Below are positions 1 to 5,265 of a DNA stretch of 5,265 bases, piece by piece. This DNA is from Treponema sp. Lineage in GTDB: Bacteria; Spirochaetota; Spirochaetia; Treponematales; Breznakiellaceae. Below the pieces are notes generated by a model. The model did not search any database. It had not been told where the DNA came from and was given only the letters and a program-made list of their open reading frames with translations. The stretch lies in assembly GCA_031284385.1 (NCBI GenBank), contig JAISZZ010000076.1, forward strand, positions 1 through 5,265, read 5' to 3'. Numbering within the stretch: the stretch's first letter is position 1; each line of letters begins with the position of its first letter. A program made the translations under genes and the position numbers.

Positions 1-780
1 CATCCTGAAACACGATGTTATGCGCGCGCGCTGGTAACGGATATCTGCGGACAGTTTTCGCCAGACAGTTTGATAATGGAGGCGATTACCTTGCAGCCGG
101 CACAGCATGGCGCTCATCATGAAATTGCCAACATCGCGATGACTCCGGCGTTGCGGTGGCTATGGTCGCTCTGCTTTTGCCCACAATGTATGGAGGAGTC
201 GGCGCGTCTGATACGAGGTCTTGATCCGCCTGCACTGCGGGAAAAACTGAAAAAACTTCTGACGAGGCTTGCCAACACTGAAACCCTTATACATGGAAAC
301 GGCGACTCTCAAACAATGATGTTGATGTTGGAAATGCCGGAGATTTTTGATTATCAAAGGGCGCGGCAGCTCATTGTGGCAGGTTTTATCGCCGAGATTT
401 CGGCGGAAATCCATAAAGCCAATGTTGAATTTCGCCTTATACCGAGCGCTTTACCCTTTGACATTAACCATGTTTATATTGAAGGCATGAATTTTACCGC
501 CACTGCGGGTTTGGCCGATCGCCTTATGCCGCTTGTATACGCACCCGGAGAAACGTATGAATTGGCGCGAAATACTATACGCCTTTTTGACAGTAAAACG
601 CCGGTCGGAATGGTGAACACTCTTTTTCCGAATACATCCCCAAATAAGGCTTCTTTTTTGAATGCTATGAAAAGCGCCAGAGACGAAGGATGCGAGACTT
701 TTTATGTATACAATTATTCTATGGCTTCCACCGGACGGCTTGAGTGGGTCGCGGAAATGAACAGGGGTTTTCATGCATAG
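1..780 (+). CDS. Uncharacterised TIM-barrel-like protein, C-terminal part (5' end outside window)
   Basis: Frame 1 is open from the first base to the TAG at 778-780, so the TTG at 70 and the ATG at 76 are unlikely to be the true start; the visible part is 259 residues. Residues 7-30 (YARALVTDICGQFSPDSLIM and onward) followed by QHGAHHE (35-41) and SLCFCPQC (56-63, a CxCxxC cluster) resemble, from memory, a family of uncharacterised alanine-rich proteins with a glycosidase-like TIM-barrel fold. In that family a strand ending in an acidic residue is followed by a His-rich loop and an 'LCFCxxC' motif. The rest alternates helices and strands, ending in a strand-like 'ETFYVYNYSM' as expected for a last barrel strand. 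No signal peptide can be judged because the N-terminus is missing. The gene overlaps the next regulator gene by 8 bases, suggesting one operon and perhaps control by that regulator. A sugar-related function is only an inference; no catalytic residue can be named with confidence. Confidence 0.8.
   Translation, partial: HPETRCYARALVTDICGQFSPDSLIMEAITLQPAQHGAHHEIANIAMTPALRWLWSLCFCPQCMEESARLIRGLDPPALREKLKKLLTRLANTETLIHGNGDSQTMMLMLEMPEIFDYQRARQLIVAGFIAEISAEIHKANVEFRLIPSALPFDINHVYIEGMNFTATAGLADRLMPLVYAPGETYELARNTIRLFDSKTPVGMVNTLFPNTSPNKASFLNAMKSARDEGCETFYVYNYSMASTGRLEWVAEMNRGFHA
763..767 (+). promoter_or_regulatory. Shine-Dalgarno for the YheO/DauR-type regulator
   Basis: AGGGG lies 5 bases before the ATG at 773, inside the last codons of the upstream gene. 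It supports the ATG at 773 as the start, and translational coupling through the ATGCATAG overlap. Confidence 0.6.
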
Positions 781-1483
781 CATTGATGACGAATTACCCA
801 ATCTAAAACGCTTGGTACAGATGTTGGCCGCTCAATTTGGCCGTAACACTGAAATCGTCTTGCACGATTTATCAAAAGATTACCGTCATACTATCGTGGC
901 GATAGAAAACAGTCATGTTACCGGACGCAAAGTGGGTGACGGCGGCACGAATCTTGGGCTTGAGGTTTTGCGTAATCCGCCAAATACTAACGGCGACATT
1001 TATAATTATTTCAACAAAACCACCGATGGCCGTATGCTTAGGTCATCCACACTCTATTTCAGAAACGAAGAAGGCTGCGTTATCGGCTCGCTCTGTATCA
1101 ATACAGATATAACGCGGATGGTAGAAATTCGGGAGACTCTTGGAGAAATTGCGATGATTCCGCCGGACAGGAATGTGGAAGAAGTGTTCGCCAACAATGT
1201 CGAAGAATTATTTGAATATTTTATCAAACAGAGCAGGATTATTGTTGATAAGCGTGCCTCTGAAATGACCAAAGAGGACAGAATCGAAGTGATTCGTTTT
1301 CTTGACAGTAAAGGTTTTTTTCTGATAACTCGCGCCGGAGACGAGGCTTGCAAATTTCTCGGTATTTCAAAATACACGCTATATAAATACCTTGGACTAG
1401 CGAGGGGCTCAGATGCCGCCGCGCCGGAAGATGCCCCTGACACGTCGTCCGGCGATACCGTTGGCTCCGGTTCAACGGAATAA
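773..1483 (+). CDS. YheO/DauR-family transcriptional regulator (PAS_6 + HTH_22)
   Basis: This 236-residue protein has the two-domain layout of the YheO/DauR family. An N-terminal YheO-like PAS domain spans about residues 8-116, with the hallmarks EIVLHDL (27-33), NKTTDGRMLRSST (81-93) and GCVIGSLCINTDIT (101-114). A C-terminal helix-turn-helix of the HTH_22 type spans about 160-208, with FLDSKGFFLITRAGDEACKF (176-195) and a recognition helix near ISKYTLYKYL (198-207). Studied relatives such as DauR control amino-acid catabolism (D-arginine), and the PAS domain is thought to sense a small molecule; the ligand here is unknown. The ATG at 773 has a good Shine-Dalgarno. The gene overlaps the upstream barrel-protein gene, its most likely co-regulated partner. 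The last 26 or so residues, after GLARG, are a low-complexity Ala/Asp/Ser/Gly tail that relatives normally lack, encoded by GC-rich DNA running into the junction. Confidence 0.9.
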   Translation: MHSIDDELPNLKRLVQMLAAQFGRNTEIVLHDLSKDYRHTIVAIENSHVTGRKVGDGGTNLGLEVLRNPPNTNGDIYNYFNKTTDGRMLRSSTLYFRNEEGCVIGSLCINTDITRMVEIRETLGEIAMIPPDRNVEEVFANNVEELFEYFIKQSRIIVDKRASEMTKEDRIEVIRFLDSKGFFLITRAGDEACKFLGISKYTLYKYLGLARGSDAAAPEDAPDTSSGDTVGSGSTE

Positions 1484-1575
1484 TTACCATTATAGAGTTA
1501 CGACGGGGCGCGGCGCTATCCCGCAGGACATCGGGATGTTGGCGTTTAGGTTGAGCGGACGGCGTTTGCGGGGGT
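1484..1575. other. GC-rich convergent intergenic junction with a short hairpin
   Basis: This 92-bp gap separates the 3' ends of two convergent genes. ATCCCG (1518-1523) and CGGGAT (1532-1537) form a 6-bp stem with an 8-base loop. No T-run follows on either strand, so it is a poor intrinsic terminator. The stretch is clearly GC-richer than the kinase gene beside it. Together with the atypical C-terminal tails of both flanking proteins, that suggests a repeat or inserted sequence, but I see no terminal repeats to define one. Confidence 0.3.
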
Positions 1576-3684
1576 TCATGTACCAGGTAGGCTTGCTTGC
1601 AGGGTTTTAATTTTTGCCGCGGCATCGGAAAATCGGAAAGATGCGGTCAATTTGCAGATTGCCGCAATTCCGGTGTCAACCTTTTCATTGAATGTATATT
1701 TTTCGAGTTCGGCTGAAATAATGCCTGCATCTTTTGCTCTGAACGACTGGCAGGCTAATAAAAAATCATCCAGTTTTTCTTTAAGCACACCGGCATCTAT
1801 TTTTGTTTTTTCAATATGTTTTTTTTCTGTCAGGGATGTTTTTGCAATGGCATCGTGCAGTGACAGAATTGCGCTGCAAAATGGCAGAGTATCCGATTTG
1901 CAAAGGTTTAAATCTTTTTCAACAGTGGCAGCGGCGTTTGTGTTTTTAGGATTTTTATTCACTTCAACAATGTTTCTTGATGCCGTTTCCAGATGCATTG
2001 CCCATTCCGCCAATTTTTTCATGCCGATTATCGCCATTACTCCTTTGTAAGCATGAACACGTATTAAATAATCCTGCCAATCTTCGTTTTGCAAATCCGC
2101 TTTTACTTTTTCGATATTTTCAACAGCATCGTTTATAAATTGCCGCAGCACTTTGAAATAATCCGTCGCGTGATTGCCTACGTGAGCCGCGCCTTCTTGC
2201 GTATCAAGTCCTTCGATTGCGCTTAGTTCCCTAAATATCCCCCTGTCTTCATCGCTCCAAAGAATTTCGTTATCGGTTTTATGGGCGTGTTTTAATTCCG
2301 GCGTGACAACGGTCTTAACGGTCATTGTTAGTTTTTCTGGCGGCAAAAATTTAGCGAGAACATTATTTAACTGATCCGCGTCAATGGGTTTTGATATAAA
2401 ATCATTCATGCCGGATTCAAGAAAAAGCTCGCGCGCTCCGGAAACGGCGTTTGCGGTCAGCGCTATCAACGGGAGTTTTTTATAATACTCATCGTCAAGC
2501 ATACGAACCTGACGGCACGTTTCGATTCCGTCCATCTCCGGCATCATGTGATCAAGAAAAACAATATCATACTTTTTGTTCATAATTTTATTCAGCGCCT
2601 GTTTGCCGTTTTCGCAGGTTTCTGTCGTTAAATTATGCGCCGCAAGGTATCCCTGTATTACCGTTAAATTTATCGAATTATCGTCAGCCGTCAGTATTTT
2701 TACATCCGCGCCTTCCAGCGCCGTAACAAAATTTGAAACATCAGCTTCTTTATCGATTTTAAGCGGATCGCCTTCTGCCAGCGGTATGCGTATGGTGAAA
2801 GTAGAACCTTTCTTGTACTCGCTTTCAACACTGATAGTCCCGCCAAGTAAATCTAAAAGTTGTTTTGTTATTGAAAGTCCCAGCCCCGTACCCGATATTC
2901 GCCTATTTTTATTAGTGTTGAGCCGTTGAAATGTTCCGAACAATTTTGGCATATCGTCTTTGCTTATTCCTATTCCGCTGTCTTCAATCATCGCTGTTAT
3001 GTATTCGCCGCCATCCGCGCCGGTTTCTTTTTTCAGCCTAAAATCAACATAACCTATGCGCGTATATTTTATCGCATTGTTTATTACGTTAGTAAATATT
3101 TGGCGTATGCGAATTTCATCACCGTACACAATATCGGGCAGCCTGCTGTCTTTTGACGACTTAAATTCAATTGCCTTGCTTGACGCGATGAATCCACACA
3201 TTGAAATAATTTCGTTATATAAATCTGTCAAACTAAAATGTACCGGCACAATTTCCATCTTGCCGGCTTCAATTTTTGAAAAATCCAAAATATTATTTAT
3301 TATTCCGAGCAGCGCCTTGGACGTGGTTTTTATGTCATGCAGATAATTTTTTTGAAGGCTGTTAAGATTTTCTACAGGCATTAGTTCCGAAAGCCCGATT
3401 ATTGCATTCATCGGCGTTCTTATTTCATGACTCATATTGGCAAGAAAATCGCTTTTCGACTTGCTGGCCGCTTCCGCTTTTTTTGTCAGAGTCTCAACCC
3501 TTTTGTCGTTGATAAAACTCAGCACCACGGATACGATTGTCAGAAAAAACAGAATTATATACAGTATAGAATTTATGGATTCATGCAGAAAATTTGATGA
3601 GTAATAACAAAAAACTAAACCGAAACTTATAACCGCACTGAGTAAAAAAGGTAATCTTTTAGTTATTTTTTGAAAATATTTCAT
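1576..3684 (-). CDS. Membrane-bound hybrid histidine kinase (HisKA-HATPase-REC-Hpt)
   Basis: This 702-residue protein is a phosphorelay kinase on the inner membrane. Two hydrophobic segments (about 11-28 and 38-58) are separated by only about ten residues, so there is no extracytoplasmic sensor domain, and no PAS, HAMP or GAF domain lies in the short linker. HisKA has the H-box SHEIRTP with phospho-acceptor His86. HATPase_c has an N-box near 195-208 (N199, N203), G1 EDSGIGI (234-240) and G2 GTGLGLSI (265-272). The receiver (about 327-447) has acidic DD 334-335, phospho-acceptor Asp378 (FLDHMMPEMDG), Thr410 and Lys432. A Hpt-like helical bundle (about 500-570) has VHAYKG with His544 as likely acceptor. 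The C-terminal 70 residues look helical and lack a Hpt histidine. An in-frame TAG 15 bases upstream fixes the ATG at 3684 as the first possible start; its Shine-Dalgarno is weak. It follows a putative lipoprotein gene by 19 bp. The output regulator is not in this window. Confidence 0.95.
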   Translation of the reverse strand: MKYFQKITKRLPFLLSAVISFGLVFCYYSSNFLHESINSILYIILFFLTIVSVVLSFINDKRVETLTKKAEAASKSKSDFLANMSHEIRTPMNAIIGLSELMPVENLNSLQKNYLHDIKTTSKALLGIINNILDFSKIEAGKMEIVPVHFSLTDLYNEIISMCGFIASSKAIEFKSSKDSRLPDIVYGDEIRIRQIFTNVINNAIKYTRIGYVDFRLKKETGADGGEYITAMIEDSGIGISKDDMPKLFGTFQRLNTNKNRRISGTGLGLSITKQLLDLLGGTISVESEYKKGSTFTIRIPLAEGDPLKIDKEADVSNFVTALEGADVKILTADDNSINLTVIQGYLAAHNLTTETCENGKQALNKIMNKKYDIVFLDHMMPEMDGIETCRQVRMLDDEYYKKLPLIALTANAVSGARELFLESGMNDFISKPIDADQLNNVLAKFLPPEKLTMTVKTVVTPELKHAHKTDNEILWSDEDRGIFRELSAIEGLDTQEGAAHVGNHATDYFKVLRQFINDAVENIEKVKADLQNEDWQDYLIRVHAYKGVMAIIGMKKLAEWAMHLETASRNIVEVNKNPKNTNAAATVEKDLNLCKSDTLPFCSAILSLHDAIAKTSLTEKKHIEKTKIDAGVLKEKLDDFLLACQSFRAKDAGIISAELEKYTFNEKVDTGIAAICKLTASFRFSDAAAKIKTLQASLPGT

Positions 3685-3703
3685 AATATATGCCGTCTAA
3701 ATT

Positions 3704-4126
3704 TTAATCTGAATAACCCTGTTTGAAAATAGCCCAGCGCTCAGGTTTTTCCAACTTTCCTTCGCGGTACTCGCGGAAACTTTTGTAACCACGCGATATA
3801 TGTGAATAAAGAACAGAATTTATCTGCACAATAAAATATTCATCCGTATAAAACACTGTATCTATTTTATTTTTTTTAATGATGTTTTCAAAATCGTCTA
3901 TGTTATGAATGACAATGCTGTCTGAAGCGCGTATATCCCGCGCTTCGATGAACGCCAGCGGTTTTTGAGTGGCACAGGATGCGGAAAATACGCATAACAT
4001 TAAAACAGCGCCGCCTGAAAACTTCAAATTTCGGACAGATTCCGCTAAAAAAAACGGATTTTCGCGCCAGTTACTAAAACCACCGTCCAGCGCTAACGTT
4101 TTTCTAAAAGTGAATTTCAATACCAT
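3704..4126 (-). CDS. Small putative lipoprotein, upstream partner of the hybrid kinase
   Basis: The open frame is 140 residues from ATG 4126. A lipoprotein signal appears internally: a hydrophobic run ending in LCVFSAS|C (45-51), followed by ATQKP. That fits a start at the TTG at 4025-4027 (residue 34), giving a 107-residue precursor beginning with a short positively charged stretch (L/M-K-F-S) and a mature lipoprotein of about 90 residues. Neither start has a strong Shine-Dalgarno (a GGA lies about 12 bases before the TTG). The mature part is mixed alpha/beta, with DSIVIHNIDDFENIIKKNKI then a beta-rich DTVFYTDEYFIVQIN and a basic, aromatic C-terminus. I do not recognise a family. It ends 19 bp before the kinase gene on the same strand, so the two are probably co-transcribed. 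An envelope lipoprotein next to a kinase with no sensor domain could be its signal-sensing or modulating partner; this is inference. Confidence 0.65.
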   Translation of the reverse strand: MVLKFTFRKTLALDGGFSNWRENPFFLAESVRNLKFSGGAVLMLCVFSASCATQKPLAFIEARDIRASDSIVIHNIDDFENIIKKNKIDTVFYTDEYFIVQINSVLYSHISRGYKSFREYREGKLEKPERWAIFKQGYSD

Positions 4127-4148
4127 TGTTTCAGCATATATAAAAAAC

Positions 4149-4609
4149 GCGGTTTATGATAGGTTCATTCCGGCTCTCGCGGCATCCATGCTGGCAGTAA
4201 GCGTGGATGGTCTTACTTTGACGATAGACCTGCGTACAAACATATATTTTTCTGATGACAAAAATTACCGCTCATGATTTTTTCTATGCCGTCCAGCGGG
4301 TTGTTGACCCTGCTGTAGGTTCGAAGAGCGCCGTCCGCATAAATCAGCGCTTCCCTAGAAAACAGCCGCCCTAAAATCAGGGGATACGAGCATTTCCGAT
4401 ACCCACCCTCGAAATCATACTTACGGCGGCATCCCCTTACATCAATACCGAACTATCCCCAAGCCTGCTTCGTTCCTGTTAGCAAGACTTTTGCCACGGA
4501 AAAGGGTGGGACTATTACGGACTTTTCTAAGAGAGCCTGCTCGTTTCCGGCACCTTCATTCTTACCGGATGGAATGTCGCAAATGTTTCGTGGAAAATGG
4601 CGAGGCTTA
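4149..4609 (+). pseudogene. Decayed OppA/DppA-family peptide ABC transporter substrate-binding protein
   Basis: Pieces of one solute-binding protein (SBP_bac_5) appear in the expected order but in changing frames. Frame 3, about 4167-4259: IPALAAS, then SVDGLTLTIDLRTNIYFSDD. Frame 1, 4261-4332: KITAHDFFYAVQRVVDPAVG, then SKSA. Frame 2, 4463-4510: ACFVPVSKTFATEKGG. Frame 1, 4540-4575: LVSGTFILTGWN. These match family hallmarks in spacing and order (PALAxSWxxSxDGLTxTFxLR, ITAxDFxxAxxRxxDP, FPVxxxFxxxxG, xSGPFxLTxW). The first shift falls in the A-run at 4260-4264. Internal stops lie in every frame; frame 1 stops at 4372. The N-terminal signal region and the C-terminal half are missing, so only about one quarter to one third of a typical 500-550-residue protein remains. 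The right end abuts the palindromic element. In life it would have bound peptides for import; no permease or ATPase gene is present here. Comparison was from memory, not a search. Confidence 0.75.
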
Positions 4610-4616
4610 GGAACTG

Positions 4617-4656
4617 TAAGGAAATAACATGACCATTTGGTCATGTTATTTCCTTA
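4617..4656. repeat. Perfect 19-bp inverted repeat (first hairpin of the palindromic element)
   Basis: TAAGGAAATAACATGACCA (4617-4635) is exactly complementary to 4638-4656, with TT between. In practice this is an 18-bp stem with a 4-base loop. Its first three bases overlap the outer terminal repeat. Confidence 0.9.
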
Positions 4657-4683
4657 TTGCATAAGCAATTTATTGCTTAGCAA
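4657..4683. repeat. Second hairpin of the palindromic element, one bulged base
   Basis: TTGC, bulged A4661, then TAAGCAAT (4662-4669) pairs with ATTGCTTA (4672-4679) and GCAA (4680-4683), giving 12 paired bases around a TT spacer. Confidence 0.85.
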
Positions 4684-4686
4684 TTT

Positions 4687-4714
4687 AATAAAATGCACAG
4701 CATTTTATTTTTTT
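4687..4714 (+). terminator. Third hairpin followed by a T-run, terminator-like on the + strand
   Basis: AATAAAATGC (4687-4696) and GCATTTTATT (4700-4709) form a 10-bp stem around ACA. With the last stem bases, a seven-T run spans 4708-4714. This fits a Rho-independent terminator shape for + strand transcripts coming through the dead gene, though the stem is AT-rich and therefore weak. It is part of the mobile element, not a dedicated terminator of a neighbouring gene. Confidence 0.4.
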
Positions 4715-4722
4715 ACAGTTCC

Positions 4723-4809
4723 TTAGTCCGCTAATGAATGGCAATATGAATTTTGGATAAATTCACACAACCATATTCGCGGGCTTTTTGCGCGTTTCGC
4801 TCCACATCT
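4723..4809. other. Short intergenic stretch downstream of folD, no gene seen
   Basis: It contains a small palindrome, GAATTT (4748-4753) and AAATTC (4759-4764), with a 5-base loop. No T-run follows in the direction of folD transcription, so I cannot assign a folD terminator. The + strand frame is open but resembles nothing I know. Confidence 0.3.
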
Positions 4810-5265
4810 CTATTTTGAAGCGGCGGCTATTACATGGCTTACTAGGTTGGCGCTCGTTACCGAACCCACGCCGCCTGGTACAGGACTGATACCGGCGACA
4901 ATCGGCTCGACTTCTTCGGTTTTAACATCGCCGCAAGTACCTTTTTCGCCGTTTGGCTTTGCGTTTACGCCGACATCAATCACGTATTGACCGGCCTTGA
5001 AACATTCCTTGCCAACGCTCCATGCACGTCCCATAGCAACCACTACTATGTCGGCGGCTTGAACTTTACTTGGTAAATCCCGCGTCTTGGAGTGGCAGAC
5101 TGTTACCGTGCCGTTCTTTTTCAACAACAACATAGAAACCGGTTTACCGATTACCGTGCTTCGGCCAAGAACAACCACATTTTTGCCGGAAATATCAACC
5201 TTGTAGTGGTCAAGTATTTTGATTACCGACTCGGCTGTACATGGCGGATAACCCGCGCCGCTGTC
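4810..5265 (-). CDS. folD: Bifunctional methylenetetrahydrofolate dehydrogenase/methenyltetrahydrofolate cyclohydrolase, C-terminal part
   Basis: The frame stays open past the GTG at 5178 to the window edge, so that codon is internal and the true start lies beyond 5265. The visible 151 residues are about half of a usual 280-300-residue FolD, a cytosolic enzyme that interconverts 5,10-methylene-, 5,10-methenyl- and 10-formyl-tetrahydrofolate using NAD(P). Visible landmarks are PPCTAESV (7-14), the dinucleotide-binding VVVLGRSTVIGKP (30-42), TVTVCHSKT (53-61), ADIVVVAMG (71-79), VIDVGVN (95-101), CGDV (111-114) and the C-terminal PVPGGVGS (128-135). The catalytic Tyr and Lys of the N-terminal domain are outside the window. 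The usual PVPGGVGPMT reads PVPGGVGSVT here, a conservative variant that may be lineage-typical. It ends at TAG 4810-4812, and no operon partner follows downstream. Confidence 0.97.
   Translation of the reverse strand, partial: DSGAGYPPCTAESVIKILDHYKVDISGKNVVVLGRSTVIGKPVSMLLLKKNGTVTVCHSKTRDLPSKVQAADIVVVAMGRAWSVGKECFKAGQYVIDVGVNAKPNGEKGTCGDVKTEEVEPIVAGISPVPGGVGSVTSANLVSHVIAAASK

Larger units (their letters stand above)
4610..4722. mobile_element. MITE-like palindromic element, 113 bp, with terminal inverted repeats
   Basis: The ends GGAACTGTAA (4610-4619) and TTACAGTTCC (4713-4722) are perfect 10-bp inverted repeats. TTA flanks both sides (4607-4609 and 4723-4725). The repeat can also be read as CTTAG at 4606-4610 and 4722-4726, so a 3- to 5-bp target duplication is likely. 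Inside are three consecutive hairpins: 4617-4656, 4657-4683 and 4687-4709. With the outer stem closed, the whole would fold as a four-way cloverleaf. It has no coding capacity for a transposase, as expected for a non-autonomous element mobilised in trans. It lies at the right end of the dead peptide-binding-protein gene. I do not recognise a named family. A structured RNA or a REP-like bacterial interspersed repeat are alternatives. Confidence 0.7.

Noticed and set aside
70..780. Start of the first gene at TTG 70
   Set aside because: The frame is open to the window edge, and the upstream residues (YARALVTDICGQFS) fit the same protein family, so the gene begins outside the window.
1518..1537. 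Intrinsic terminator between the convergent genes
   Set aside because: The stem is only 6 bp with an 8-base loop, and no T-tract follows on either strand.
1652..2050. Plus-strand ORF of 132 codons opposite the kinase
   Set aside because: It is fully antisense to the well-supported kinase; the composition looks like a shadow frame.
3969..4277. Plus-strand 102-codon ORF as a stand-alone gene
   Set aside because: Its first half is antisense to the lipoprotein gene, and its second half is one fragment of the peptide-binding-protein pseudogene.
4453..4644. Minus-strand 63-codon ORF crossing the palindromic element
   Set aside because: It lies antisense to the decayed gene and takes its start from the hairpin; there is no recognisable protein or convincing ribosome site.
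4610..4722. tRNA or tRNA-like gene suggested by the cloverleaf shape
   Set aside because: There is no acceptor CCA context, no T-loop GTTC-type arm in the right place and no plausible anticodon arm; the stems are perfect palindromes flanked by direct repeats, which fits a mobile element better.

Overview
This window looks like an accessory region of a bacterial chromosome with mixed base composition. Two features lean towards a host-associated spirochaete (Treponema-like): the architecture of the hybrid histidine kinase (short membrane anchor, HisKA-HATPase, receiver, Hpt-like tail with an 'EGLDTQEGAAH' stretch) and the FolD C-terminus, which reads PVPGGVGSVT instead of the usual PVPGGVGPMT. 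This assignment is an inference of low to moderate confidence, since no rRNA or marker gene is present.

Left block, + strand, 1-1483: the 3' part of an uncharacterised, probably TIM-barrel, protein runs in from the left edge. It overlaps by 8 bases (ATGCATAG) with a YheO/DauR-type regulator (PAS_6 plus C-terminal HTH_22). The two are almost certainly co-transcribed and translationally coupled. A 92-bp GC-rich convergent junction (1484-1575) follows; it has a small hairpin but no T-tract.

Middle block, - strand, 3706 region down to 1576: a small putative lipoprotein gene lies 19 bp upstream of a 702-residue hybrid histidine kinase that has no recognisable sensor domain. The pair looks like an operon in which the lipoprotein could be the missing periplasmic partner. 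Both genes look AT-richer than the left block.

Right block, 4127-4809: there is no intact gene here. The + strand carries the frameshifted remains of an OppA/DppA-family peptide-binding protein (about 4149-4609). It ends at a 113-bp palindromic element (4610-4722) with 10-bp perfect terminal inverted repeats, direct TTA/CTTAG repeats at its edges and three internal hairpins that could fold as a cloverleaf. I read it as a MITE-like non-autonomous mobile element. At the right edge, on the - strand, lies the C-terminal half of folD (one-carbon/folate metabolism), cut by the window end.

The strongest non-routine signals are the cloverleaf MITE-like element, the unannotated oppA-like pseudogene beside it, and the lipoprotein/sensorless-kinase pair. 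I found no CRISPR array, tRNA, rRNA or clear defence system.
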